From Siphonobacter sp. SORGH_AS_0500 (lineage in GTDB: Bacteria > Bacteroidota > Bacteroidia > Cytophagales > Spirosomataceae): a stretch of 64,000 bases of DNA. The notes beneath the pieces are model-generated. The model was not told where the DNA came from. It did not search any database and worked only from the letters and a program-made list of their open reading frames with translations. Shown piece by piece: positions 38,199 to 46,940 of the stretch. The first letter of the stretch is position 1. Every line of letters begins with the position of its first letter. The DNA lies in assembly GCF_002838835.1 (NCBI RefSeq), contig NZ_NHPP01000006.1, positions 62,001-126,000 of the forward strand. Direction: 5' to 3'. A program made the position numbers and the translations under genes.

Positions 38199-38675
38199 AT
38201 GGAAATCTTGTTAGTGATCCTCGGGATCATTGCTTTGCTGGTCGGATTAGCCGGAGCCGTCTTACCTTTACCCGGCCCACCGTTAAGCTATCTGGGTTTA
38301 TTATTATTGCACTGGTCCGGTCGGGTTACGTTCTCCACGACCACTCTGGTTGTTTTAGGAGTCTTTACAGCCATCGTTGCAGTGCTGGATTACCTCGTAC
38401 CTATTTGGGGAGTAAAGAAATTTGGCGGAACAACCCGGGGAGCCTGGGGCACGACTATCGGCTTGCTGGTTGGATTAATCTTACCCATTCCCGGCGGGAT
38501 TTTCGTAGGAGCCTTTGTTGGAGCTTTCGTGGGAGAAATCTTCGGCGGGATGGCCTCTGGCCGAGCCATGCGAGCGGCTTTTGGTTCTTTTCTGGGCTTC
38601 ATGGCAGGGATATTCATGAAAGTACTACTCTGCTTGGTAATGATTGGTTATGCCATCGCGGGCATTTGGAAGTAA
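38199..38675 (+). CDS. DUF456 membrane protein
   Basis: A small polytopic protein (158 residues, 4-5 helices) with glycine-zipper-like helices: LPLPGPPLSYLGLLLLHWSG, LDYLVPIWGVKKFGGTTRGA, GLLVGLILPIPGGIFVGAFV, GAFVGEIFGGMASGRAMRAAFGSF (given in parts). This is the DUF456 pattern; the family function is unknown. It precedes hemB on the same strand with 94 bp between them, but hemB appears to have its own promoter. Confidence 0.85.
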   Translation: MEILLVILGIIALLVGLAGAVLPLPGPPLSYLGLLLLHWSGRVTFSTTTLVVLGVFTAIVAVLDYLVPIWGVKKFGGTTRGAWGTTIGLLVGLILPIPGGIFVGAFVGAFVGEIFGGMASGRAMRAAFGSFLGFMAGIFMKVLLCLVMIGYAIAGIWK

Positions 38676-38731
38676 AGAATTAGCCTTCCAACGAATTCAA
38701 ATTTTCTATCATGACCAAAGGCAAGCTACCG

Positions 38732-38739
38732 TACCTTTG
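38732..38739 (+). promoter_or_regulatory. Bacteroidota -7 promoter box for hemB
   Basis: TACCTTTG, an exact TAnnTTTG match, about 30 nt before the hemB ATG; no convincing -33 TTTG. Confidence 0.5.
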
Positions 38740-38769
38740 TGGAAGTTTTCACGCTTACATTTCATAGCC

Positions 38770-39744
38770 ATGCATATATTACGTCGCCCTCGTCGGTTGA
38801 GAACCAGTGCAGCCGTGCGGGCTTTAGTGGAAGAAACTACGGTTTCAGTAAATGATTTAATTCTACCCGTTTTCGTGGTAGAAGGAACAAACGTAAAGCG
38901 AGAAGTAGCCTCCATGCCGGGAGTATATCGGCATTCGCTGGATAACCTGCTGGACGAAATTGGTCGCTGCCAGGATTTGGGAATTAAAGCTTTTGACCTG
39001 TTTCCCGGACTGGATGAGTCCAAAAAAGATAAAACGGCAAGCGAGAGCTGGCGGGAAGGCAGTATGTACCTCGAAGCCATTCATGCCGTCAAGAGTAAAT
39101 ATCCTGAGGTAGTGGTTATGACCGACGTAGCTATGGACCCTTACAGCTCTGATGGTCACGACGGTTACGTTGAAAATGGAGAAATTCTCAACGATGAAAC
39201 GCTGGAATACCTGGGCAAAATGGGTATCGCCCAGGCCCAGGCGGGTGCAGATATTCTAGGCCCCTCGGACATGATGGATGGTCGGGTAGGTTACCTGCGG
39301 GAAAAGCTGGATGACGCGGGCTTTACTAAAGTAGCTATTATGTCGTACACGGCTAAGTATGCTTCAGCTTTATACAGCCCTTTCCGCGATGCTCTGGAGT
39401 CCGCTCCGAAGTTCGGGGATAAGAAAACGTATCAGATGAATCCGGCGAACATTAAGGAAGCGTTAATTGAGGCTGAGCTGGATTTTGCGGAAGGTGCCGA
39501 TTACCTCATGGTAAAGCCTGCCATGTTATACCTCGACATCATCAAAATGCTGAACGATAACTTCGCTTTACCGATTGCGGCCTATAATATTTCCGGTGAA
39601 TACTCCATGATTAAAGCAGCCGCTCAGAAAGGCTGGATTGATGGCGACCGGGTAATGCTGGAAACGCTTACCTCCATCAAAAGAGCCGGAGCTAAAATTA
39701 TTCTTACGTATTTTGCGAAAGAATTTGCTGAGCTAAGTCGATAA
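38770..39744 (+). CDS. hemB: Delta-aminolevulinic acid dehydratase (porphobilinogen synthase)
   Basis: Joins two 5-aminolevulinates to porphobilinogen in haem synthesis. The chosen start is MHILRRPRRLRTSAAVRALV (324 residues); the frame extends upstream to 38644 but that part overlaps DUF456. Both Schiff-base lysines are present, in SYTAKYASALYSPFRDA and YLMVKPAMLYLDI. The metal site reads DVAMDPYSSDGHDG, the Asp-type (DxALDPYxxxGHDG) magnesium-dependent form rather than the Cys-rich zinc form. Length and motifs are complete. A perfect inverted-repeat terminator follows. Confidence 0.97.
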   Translation: MHILRRPRRLRTSAAVRALVEETTVSVNDLILPVFVVEGTNVKREVASMPGVYRHSLDNLLDEIGRCQDLGIKAFDLFPGLDESKKDKTASESWREGSMYLEAIHAVKSKYPEVVVMTDVAMDPYSSDGHDGYVENGEILNDETLEYLGKMGIAQAQAGADILGPSDMMDGRVGYLREKLDDAGFTKVAIMSYTAKYASALYSPFRDALESAPKFGDKKTYQMNPANIKEALIEAELDFAEGADYLMVKPAMLYLDIIKMLNDNFALPIAAYNISGEYSMIKAAAQKGWIDGDRVMLETLTSIKRAGAKIILTYFAKEFAELSR

Positions 39745-39751
39745 GATACCT

Positions 39752-39810
39752 ATTGATAAATAAAAAAGACCGCACGTAATCTTTACGTGCGGTCTTTTTT
39801 ATTTATCAAT
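39752..39810 (+). terminator. Terminator embedded in a perfect 28-bp inverted repeat after hemB
   Basis: AGACCGCACGTAA and TTACGTGCGGTCT form the stem, flanked by A6/T6 tracts, so it can terminate on both strands. Perfect pairing extends further on each side to ATTGATAAAT/ATTTATCAAT, making 28-bp arms with a 3-nt centre. Confidence 0.9.
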
Positions 39811-39944
39811 AATCAAAGTGTATAAAATCATACTAAAGTTGAATACATAAATTTTATAAAGGGGTTTAATGAAAAGAATTAACTTTACATACGTATCCAT
39901 TGTATTCTGAATAATTCTGAACAAGTACTCATTGTTCTGGCTCT

Positions 39945-42536
39945 ATGCGTGTTTCTTTACTTCTCCTCGTTATCTGTCTGATTTCTCTTTCAGAAAGTGT
40001 TTTTGCTACTGTTCCTCAATTAAAGAAATCTGTAAAACCTACTTGGATTTTGCCTTTACCCAAAAGTAATCAGCAGGTGAATCTTCGGCAGGTTCAATAT
40101 GGATATTATATCAAGCTTTGGGAAACACAAACGCAGGTTGAAGAAAAAACAACTTATTATCAGGAAATTAGAGCTATTCTTTCAGAAGAAGGTGTACAAA
40201 ATGGATCAGAAGTTTCCATTGAAGTTAACCCCTCTTATGAAAGTTTAATTTTCCATGAAATAAAAGTAAAAAGAGGTAGTGAATTACAAGACCGTCTGGA
40301 TCTAAAAGCGTTTAAATTAATTCAGGAAGAATCTCAGCGGGATCAGTTTATTTACCGAGGTACTTATACGGCCAGTCTTACCCTAAATGATATACGAAAA
40401 GGGGACGAAATAATTATTTCTTATAGCCTAAAAGGACGCAATCCGATCTTTGGAGATCGTTACTTTAATGAAATGTATTTCTACAGTTATTCCCCCTTTG
40501 GGCAGATTTTTAAAAGTCTGATACATTCCTCTAAACGTGACCTCCAGTTCAAGCGATTTAATAATGCTCCGGCAGCTCATAAAGAAATAAAAGGAGGTCA
40601 GGTCTCGTATAGCTGGAATCTGGATAAACCTGCTGTGCTGGAAAATGAAAAAAATACGCCGAGTTGGTATAACAATCTACCCTTTTGGCAGATCACGGAG
40701 TATAAGTCCTGGGAAGATGTGGTAAACTGGGAGCTAAGCATTCTACCCTCAATGGGTCAGTTACCTGCTGAGTTGTTGAAAAAAGTAGAAAGCTGGAAAG
40801 CTCAGTCATCAGGTAATTCAGTTTATTTGCTGGAATTGGCCACGCGTTTTATTCAGAACGAGATTCGGTATACGGGTATTGAGATTGGAGAATATTCGCA
40901 CCGTCCTCATGTTCCGTCTGAAGTATTTCGGAAGAGATTAGGAGATTGTAAAGACAAATCATTATTGCTGGTAACCTTACTGCGAAGTGCTGGGATAGAA
41001 GCAGCTATTGTGGATGTAGATACTTATTATGGAAAAAACCTGAATCAGTATTTACCTTCTCCAGGGGTCTTTAATCACGTTATTGTCTGGGCTAAAATTG
41101 GTGAGGAAGTTTACTGGATTGACCCGACAATTTCTCATCAGAAAGGCTCGATTAAAGCTAACTATATCCCTGATTACGGTAAAGTTCTCGTTATTAAGAC
41201 AGGCGAAAAATCGCTTCAGACCACTCCGATTGTACCCGGGGGAAATGTTACTGTCGAGGAAGACTATTACCTTGGTTCAAGGAATAGTAAAGGTCGTTTA
41301 TTCGTAAAATCTACTTATTGGGGCCGGGCAGCCGACCAAATGCGAGCGAATCTTGCCCAAAAAAGTATGAATGAGCTAGAGAAAGACTATAGGGATTATT
41401 ATCAGAATATGTATCAGGGCGTATCCATAGAAATGAAAGATTCCCTGCGTTTTGATGAACATAAAACTGAAAATAAAATTACGGTTTATGAAGAATATAT
41501 TCTGGAGAAAGTCTGGAAACTGGCAGATTCTTCGGAACGCTTATTTACGACTTCGGTTATAGCAGACCAGATTCGAAATGTTTTTTATGAAATGCCTGAT
41601 AAACCCCGTAAAAACCCCTTTGCCTGGAACTATCCCAATCAGATGGATTATGTAGTGAAAGTACATTTTCCGGAAGAATGGAGCCTTGAACCATCTCATT
41701 TGACACTCAATAGAGATGCTTATCAGCTTCATTACGAAGGAAGTTATAAAAGCTTGGGGTCTATATTTACAATGTCTTTTAAATATACTGCTAAAAAAGA
41801 TTTTATCGAAGCAGGAAAATTAAACGAGTACGTTAAAGATCGAAATGATTTAGTTAATGTAAGCGGTTACGAGTTTACCTGGTATCCTGAATTAGGTCAG
41901 TCTGATCTTGGTAGCAGGGCAAAATATTATATCGGGTTACTGATTCTTCTTGGTATTGCTTTAGCTGTTGGATTAATTCGCCTACACCGTTCCCGTTCAC
42001 TTCCAATTGACGAATACCGAATCAATTCTCCGGAAAAAATTGGGGGTTGGCTGGTTTTACCAATGCTGTCGTTAATAATAAGTCCACTTTTACTTATCAT
42101 TACTATATGCGGTATCGTTACTCCTGAAATCTGGGCAGCGATGGACGTTTTACCTAATTCGGGAATTTTAAAACTGACTATATTACTGGAGCAAATCGCT
42201 AATGTTTTCCTTTTGGAGTGGACTATTCTGTGTCTGATTCAATTTTTTCAACGGAGAAATACGCTTCCTCATTACATTATCATTCTTTATGGTAGTAATC
42301 TGCTTCTTTGCTGTTTTGATGTGATGATCACAGAGTTTTTGATGCCAGCAACTACTAATGGTAAAGAAAGCTACAATGATCTTTTAAGAGCCATCCTTAT
42401 CACTGCCGTATGGATCCCTTATTTCTTACGGTCAACGCGGGTCAAACGGACATTTGTTTTTCCCTATCAGTATATACCTTCGTTAGAAAATGTAAAGAAC
42501 TCGCTGGAGCAGGAAGGAAGCGATGTAAATTTGTAG
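39945..42536 (+). CDS. DUF3857 + transglutaminase-like + C-terminal DUF2569-type membrane protein
   Basis: An 863-residue exported or membrane protein with signal VSLLLLVICLISLSESVFA. An N-terminal beta-rich DUF3857 domain (e.g. LILNDIRKGDEIIISYSLKG-like core) is followed by a transglutaminase/peptidase core around residue 330: GDCKDKSLLLVTLLRSAGI with the family Cys, then PSPGVFNHVIVWAKIGEEVYWIDPT with His and Asp. From about residue 645 come five membrane helices: LGLLILLGIALAVGLI-like first, then GGWLVLPMLSLIISPLLLII, the DUF2569 mark. DUF3857 proteins are common in Bacteroidota; the fused DUF2569 tail is less usual. The target is unknown. Confidence 0.8.
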   Translation: MRVSLLLLVICLISLSESVFATVPQLKKSVKPTWILPLPKSNQQVNLRQVQYGYYIKLWETQTQVEEKTTYYQEIRAILSEEGVQNGSEVSIEVNPSYESLIFHEIKVKRGSELQDRLDLKAFKLIQEESQRDQFIYRGTYTASLTLNDIRKGDEIIISYSLKGRNPIFGDRYFNEMYFYSYSPFGQIFKSLIHSSKRDLQFKRFNNAPAAHKEIKGGQVSYSWNLDKPAVLENEKNTPSWYNNLPFWQITEYKSWEDVVNWELSILPSMGQLPAELLKKVESWKAQSSGNSVYLLELATRFIQNEIRYTGIEIGEYSHRPHVPSEVFRKRLGDCKDKSLLLVTLLRSAGIEAAIVDVDTYYGKNLNQYLPSPGVFNHVIVWAKIGEEVYWIDPTISHQKGSIKANYIPDYGKVLVIKTGEKSLQTTPIVPGGNVTVEEDYYLGSRNSKGRLFVKSTYWGRAADQMRANLAQKSMNELEKDYRDYYQNMYQGVSIEMKDSLRFDEHKTENKITVYEEYILEKVWKLADSSERLFTTSVIADQIRNVFYEMPDKPRKNPFAWNYPNQMDYVVKVHFPEEWSLEPSHLTLNRDAYQLHYEGSYKSLGSIFTMSFKYTAKKDFIEAGKLNEYVKDRNDLVNVSGYEFTWYPELGQSDLGSRAKYYIGLLILLGIALAVGLIRLHRSRSLPIDEYRINSPEKIGGWLVLPMLSLIISPLLLIITICGIVTPEIWAAMDVLPNSGILKLTILLEQIANVFLLEWTILCLIQFFQRRNTLPHYIIILYGSNLLLCCFDVMITEFLMPATTNGKESYNDLLRAILITAVWIPYFLRSTRVKRTFVFPYQYIPSLENVKNSLEQEGSDVNL

Positions 42537-42563
42537 CACTCTACTACTTAAATACATTTTGCA

Positions 42564-43934
42564 TTGAACTCCATTCTTCTTCTTAATACTCGACTCGTCA
42601 ATGAGGGCCAAATCCGGGAAGCGGATGTTTTTATCAAAGACGGTTTTATTGAAAAAATCGGCTCGGGTTTGTCTGGGCTCTCGGCAGATCAGGTCATTGA
42701 TGCCCAGGGAAAATACCTTCTTCCGGGAGTTATCGACGATCAGGTGCACTTTCGTGAACCTGGATTAACCCACAAAGCTACCATTCGTTCGGAAGCCAGA
42801 GCGGCAGTTTCGGGTGGCGTAACGAGCTTTATGGAAATGCCCAATACTGTTCCGAATGCCCTTACGCAGGAATTACTAGCCGATAAATACGCTATCGCGA
42901 AGGCTACGTCACTGGCGAATTATTCCTTCTTCATGGGAGCTTCCAATGATAATTACGAGGAAGTCATGAAAACGGACCCTACTCAGGTATGTGGACTGAA
43001 GATCTTCATGGGTTCTTCTACGGGTAACATGCTCGTGGATAGTCGTCCCGTTCTGGAGAAGTTATTTGCCAATGCCCCTTACCTGATCGCTACGCACTGC
43101 GAAGATGAAGCTACGATTCGAGCGAATGTAGCCGCTTACAAAGAAAAATACGGCGACGACGCTCCGGCTCGGGTACATCCTGAAATCAGGAACGAAGAGG
43201 CTTGCTATAAGTCGAGCTCGATGGCGGTTGAGTTAGCCAAAAAATACAACACTCGCCTGCACATTCTTCACTTGACAACGGGGGAGGAAACGGAGCTTTT
43301 TGAGAAAGGTTACTACGGCTACACCGATGCTACGAGTAACGAACGGAAGAGCCAGAAGCGTATAACTTCAGAAGTTTGCGTGCATCACCTCTGGTTCGAT
43401 GCCCGCGATTACGAGCGACTGGGTAACCAGATTAAATGTAACCCCGCCGTTAAAGCGGATGGTCACAAACAACGTTTATTACAGGCTTTGCTGGACGACC
43501 GCATCGACGTCATTGCGACGGATCACGCTCCGCATACCTGGGAGGAAAAGCAGCAATCTTACTGGCAGGCTCCCTCGGGTTTACCGCTCGTTCAGCACCC
43601 TTTATTGATGATGCTGGAATTCTACAAGGACGGAAAAATTTCCCTGGAAAAAATCGCCCAGAAAATGGCACACGCGGTGGCTGATTGTTTCCGAATTGAT
43701 AAACGGGGGTACATCCGGGAAGGGTATTGGGCGGATCTAGTGCTGGTAGATCTGGATCGTCCGAATCTGGTTACGAAAGATAGCCTGCATTTTCAGTGTG
43801 GCTGGTCTCCGCTGGAGGGATATACCCTGCGTTCGGCTGTAACGCATACCATTGTATCCGGTCACTTGGCCTATGCGGATGGAAACTTCTACGAAAGTAA
43901 ACAGGGGGAGCGTATGACCTTTGCGGCTCTGTAA
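42564..43934 (+). CDS. pyrC: Dihydroorotase, type I-like
   Basis: Cyclises N-carbamoyl-L-aspartate to dihydroorotate in pyrimidine synthesis. Metal and catalytic residues: DDQVHFREPGLTHK (HxH-like, with Q in the middle), CGLKIFMGSS (carbamylated Lys), LIATHCEDE, LHILHLTTG and IATDHAPH (catalytic Asp). 456 residues fit the type I dihydroorotase/amidohydrolase group. The start is TTG at 42564, giving MNSILLLNTRLVNEG, which matches the usual family N-terminus; a TACATTTTG sequence lies directly before it. It stands 28 bp after the DUF3857 gene. Confidence 0.93.
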   Translation: MNSILLLNTRLVNEGQIREADVFIKDGFIEKIGSGLSGLSADQVIDAQGKYLLPGVIDDQVHFREPGLTHKATIRSEARAAVSGGVTSFMEMPNTVPNALTQELLADKYAIAKATSLANYSFFMGASNDNYEEVMKTDPTQVCGLKIFMGSSTGNMLVDSRPVLEKLFANAPYLIATHCEDEATIRANVAAYKEKYGDDAPARVHPEIRNEEACYKSSSMAVELAKKYNTRLHILHLTTGEETELFEKGYYGYTDATSNERKSQKRITSEVCVHHLWFDARDYERLGNQIKCNPAVKADGHKQRLLQALLDDRIDVIATDHAPHTWEEKQQSYWQAPSGLPLVQHPLLMMLEFYKDGKISLEKIAQKMAHAVADCFRIDKRGYIREGYWADLVLVDLDRPNLVTKDSLHFQCGWSPLEGYTLRSAVTHTIVSGHLAYADGNFYESKQGERMTFAAL

Positions 43935-44005
43935 TCCTTTCAAAAAGAAAAGTGAAGAATGATATTATTCAATATCCTGAATATAAATACGTTATCCAGG
44001 TAACA

Positions 44006-44037
44006 AAAATCCTCACCGGAATTCCGGTGAGGATTTT
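44006..44037. terminator. Perfect palindromic hairpin between convergent genes
   Basis: AAAATCCTCACCGG pairs perfectly with CCGGTGAGGATTTT around AATT. It can terminate both the dihydroorotase gene and the small minus-strand gene at 44061. Confidence 0.85.
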
Positions 44038-44060
44038 GGCATCCCTAAAATCATCACAAA

Positions 44061-44288
44061 CTATTCTTGAGCGAGCTTCAGGCGACGGAAACGAACCGTA
44101 GCGAAGCATCGGCGTAAAATACGGTAGTATATTTTTCCAAACAGTGAATAGCACCACAGTTTGAGTTCTTTCACCTGAGCCGGAACAAGTTGACGTAAGG
44201 CTTTGCGGAGCTCTTTTTCAAATAACTTTGCGTCGAAACTGACTTTCTGGAGAATGATCTTAATATATTCTAATAAGGTAATAGACAT
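44061..44288 (-). CDS. Small basic conserved-looking protein
   Basis: 75 residues from ATG at 44288: MSITLLEYIKIILQKVSFDA then KLFEKELRKALRQLVPAQVK and a C-terminus RRCFATVRFRRLKLAQE. It is predominantly helical and basic, with the look of a small conserved Cytophagales protein; function unknown. An upstream in-frame start at 44372 would overlap the start of BatD and is not preferred. Divergent from batD. Confidence 0.6.
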   Translation of the reverse strand: MSITLLEYIKIILQKVSFDAKLFEKELRKALRQLVPAQVKELKLWCYSLFGKIYYRILRRCFATVRFRRLKLAQE

Positions 44289-44344
44289 GACGATGCGGTG
44301 GTTTAAGGTTAAATCAATGACAATTAAGCCAAAGTTTTTAGGCC

Positions 44345-44352
44345 TATCTTTG
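44345..44352 (+). promoter_or_regulatory. Bacteroidota -7 promoter box directly at the batD start
   Basis: TATCTTTG, then TAACG and the ATG at 44358. Transcription would begin at or next to the start codon, so the mRNA may be leaderless. No clear -33 box. Confidence 0.5.
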
Positions 44353-44357
44353 TAACG

Positions 44358-45767
44358 ATGAAGCCTCAACAAATATATTTAATTATAATAATTTTTTATT
44401 GTTCTTTTTCAAGAATTTTTGTTTTTGCCCAGCAAAACAATATTCGCATTGAATTAGGGGCCTCTTCGGTGCCTTTAGGTAAGCCCTACACGATTTCTGT
44501 AGTCATTACCGGTAGCGAAGATCGCGAATATGATCGCTTCCCAGATATCATTGGCATGAGTCGCAGGGGCACTACTACAACCACTTCAACAACGACTGTT
44601 GGCAATCGTTCTGAGATAGTACAACGAATCACTCAAAATTATATTCCAAACCAACCCGGAAATTATGTAGTCACGCCATTTACAATGAATGTGAATGGAC
44701 AAAGCGTGCAATCGATGGGTGGAATTGTCATTGTGACCGATGCGATTGTCAAAGAGGCAGAGCTGGAAGAGGAAGAAGAGGTCGTTGAACCTATGCTTCC
44801 CGACGCCAAAGCTTCGGCCTTTCTCTTGCTGAGTGCCAATCGTAATCAGGTATACACAGGCGAAGGATTTAACTTGAGTCTGGGATTTTTTGTTGCGGAT
44901 GATAACCCTTTAGAAATGGATTTTTATGCTCTTAACTTACAATTAGGAGCTATTCTTAAGCAAATTCGTCCGGCGAACTGTTGGGAAGAAAATTTTGGTA
45001 TTCGCGGAGAACCTCAAATTTTTGAGACAACCATTAAGGGCCGTAAATACACGGAGTATCGCCTGTTTCAGGCCGTCTATTTTCCGCTCAATACAGAAAG
45101 GATCCAGTTCCCATCGGTCAGTTTGAAAATGATTGTGAAGAATGAAAAAGCGGGAAAACAGGAGTTTCTAACCTTTTCAAGTAAGCCCATTTTTATTCAG
45201 CCCATTGCCTTACCGAAAGACCCGCAGCAAAATCAGGCTGTGACCGGGGATTATACCGTTCGGGATGAGCTCAGTACTCAGGTGGTACAAACGGGCAAAA
45301 GCGTTCAATATAAAATCATCATCAGCGGAACGGGTAACCTAACGCCAATTCTGATTCCAACGCCCGAAAACGATAATTTTTTCGATTTTTATCCACCCTC
45401 CATCCAGCAGTCCGTTGTCCGTCGGCGGGGGCGGGTCAGTGGTGAGAAAACATTTACCTTTCAGATCATTCCCAAACAGGCCGGAAACTTCCCATTAAGC
45501 ACGTATTTTCGCTGGATATTTTTCAACCCCCGTACGAAAGCGTATCAAAGGTGGAAATCAGACCTGGTTCTGAAAACGCAGGGAGAGCGGGTAACCAATA
45601 CCGATACCGACGGCCTGGCTGGCACCATTTTCAGTAACCTGGAAAATGTGGATAGTACAAAACCGTTTGTCAATGTTCAGGCGACAATTATGAGTCTGGC
45701 GAACGGCTTGCTAGCAATCATGGTTTTAGGAATGGCCTATATTTTCGTACGAAGTAGACGGGGCTAA
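44358..45767 (+). CDS. batD: BatD-family protein
   Basis: Membrane protein of the Bat (Bacteroides aerotolerance-like) group. It has a signal peptide (IIIIFYCSFSRIFVFAQ), a long extracytoplasmic part with tandem beta-sandwich domains (IRIELGASSVPLGKPYTISV, AFLLLSANRNQVYTGEGFNL, VVQTGKSVQYKIIISGTG) and one C-terminal helix ending in YIFVRSRRG. An acidic Glu-rich linker lies near residue 135-145. 469 residues; some BatD are longer with more C-terminal sequence. The other bat genes and moxR are not adjacent. Confidence 0.88.
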   Translation: MKPQQIYLIIIIFYCSFSRIFVFAQQNNIRIELGASSVPLGKPYTISVVITGSEDREYDRFPDIIGMSRRGTTTTTSTTTVGNRSEIVQRITQNYIPNQPGNYVVTPFTMNVNGQSVQSMGGIVIVTDAIVKEAELEEEEEVVEPMLPDAKASAFLLLSANRNQVYTGEGFNLSLGFFVADDNPLEMDFYALNLQLGAILKQIRPANCWEENFGIRGEPQIFETTIKGRKYTEYRLFQAVYFPLNTERIQFPSVSLKMIVKNEKAGKQEFLTFSSKPIFIQPIALPKDPQQNQAVTGDYTVRDELSTQVVQTGKSVQYKIIISGTGNLTPILIPTPENDNFFDFYPPSIQQSVVRRRGRVSGEKTFTFQIIPKQAGNFPLSTYFRWIFFNPRTKAYQRWKSDLVLKTQGERVTNTDTDGLAGTIFSNLENVDSTKPFVNVQATIMSLANGLLAIMVLGMAYIFVRSRRG

Positions 45768-45857
45768 CGCCTCCTTTTAATAGTTGGAAATCCCCCAAGT
45801 GGATTTAAAATCTTACGTATCTGCACCGTTCGGATACGAATAAAATGTCAGGAATTT

Positions 45858-46940
45858 ATGTCTAGTACATACGGTACTTTATTTAAAATCAGCACCTTCG
45901 GTGAATCGCACGGAAAGGCTATTGGCGTAGTAATCGACGGATGCCCCGCTGGGATTCCGTTTGACGAAGCGTTCATTCAGGAAGAGTTAGACCGCCGCAA
46001 ACCCGGCCAGTCGCGTATTACTACCCAGCGTCGGGAGGCGGATGAGTTTCAGGTTCTTTCCGGAATTTTTGAAGGCAAAACCACCGGAACGCCCATTGCT
46101 CTAGTCATTCCCAATGAAGATCAACGGTCAAAAGATTACAGCCACATTGCCGAGCAATTCCGCCCCTCTCACGCCGATTATACCTACACCAGCAAGTATG
46201 GTTTTCGGGATTATCGGGGTGGTGGTCGGTCATCCGCCCGCGAAACGGCTGCCCGTGTCGCCGCCGGAGCTTTGGCTAAACTGGTATTAAAAGAGCTGGG
46301 TATTAGTATTCAGGCCTATGTTTCGCAAGTGGGTAAGCTAAAGCTCGAAAAATCGTATCAGGAGTTGAACCTGGCTTTAGCCGAAGAAAACGCCGTTCGT
46401 TGCCCCGATCCTGAGATGGCTCAGCAAATGTTCGACTACATTGACGAGACCCGCAAAAAAGGGGATAGCATTGGTGGAGTCGTGGCGTGCGTTTGTACGG
46501 GTGTACCCGTAGGACTGGGCGAACCGGTTTTCGATAAGCTGCACGCCGAATTAGGCAAAGCCATGCTGTCAATTAACGCGGTAAAAGGCTTTGAGTATGG
46601 TTCGGGCTTTGCAGGAGTTGAATTATTCGGCTCCGAGCATAATGATGCTTATTATACCGATGAAGCCGGAAAAGTTCGTACGCGGACTAACCTGTCTGGG
46701 GGCATTCAGGGGGGGATTTCTAATGGGGAGGATATTTACTTCCGCGTGGCTTTCAAACCCGTAGCCACGATTATGCAGGACCAGGAATCGGTGGATTTAC
46801 AAGGCAACGCCGCGGTCGTCTCCGGCAAAGGACGGCATGATCCCTGCGTAGTGCCCCGGGCAGTGCCGATTGTGGAAGCCATGGCGGCCTTGGTATTAGT
46901 AGATTTTTATTTGTTGAATCAGGCTAGGAGGGTTAACTAA
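45858..46940 (+). CDS. aroC: Chorismate synthase
   Basis: Forms chorismate from 5-enolpyruvylshikimate-3-phosphate with reduced FMN. 360 residues with the signatures [20 protein letters not shown], the [20 protein letters not shown] segment and [19 protein letters not shown]-like [13 protein letters not shown]. The C-terminus holds [18 protein letters not shown]. Complete. Its stop overlaps the start of the ABC-F gene by one base (TAATG), indicating translational coupling. AroK of the same pathway is coded at 4944, not in the same operon. Confidence 0.97.
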   Translation: MSSTYGTLFKISTFGESHGKAIGVVIDGCPAGIPFDEAFIQEELDRRKPGQSRITTQRREADEFQVLSGIFEGKTTGTPIALVIPNEDQRSKDYSHIAEQFRPSHADYTYTSKYGFRDYRGGGRSSARETAARVAAGALAKLVLKELGISIQAYVSQVGKLKLEKSYQELNLALAEENAVRCPDPEMAQQMFDYIDETRKKGDSIGGVVACVCTGVPVGLGEPVFDKLHAELGKAMLSINAVKGFEYGSGFAGVELFGSEHNDAYYTDEAGKVRTRTNLSGGIQGGISNGEDIYFRVAFKPVATIMQDQESVDLQGNAAVVSGKGRHDPCVVPRAVPIVEAMAALVLVDFYLLNQARRVN

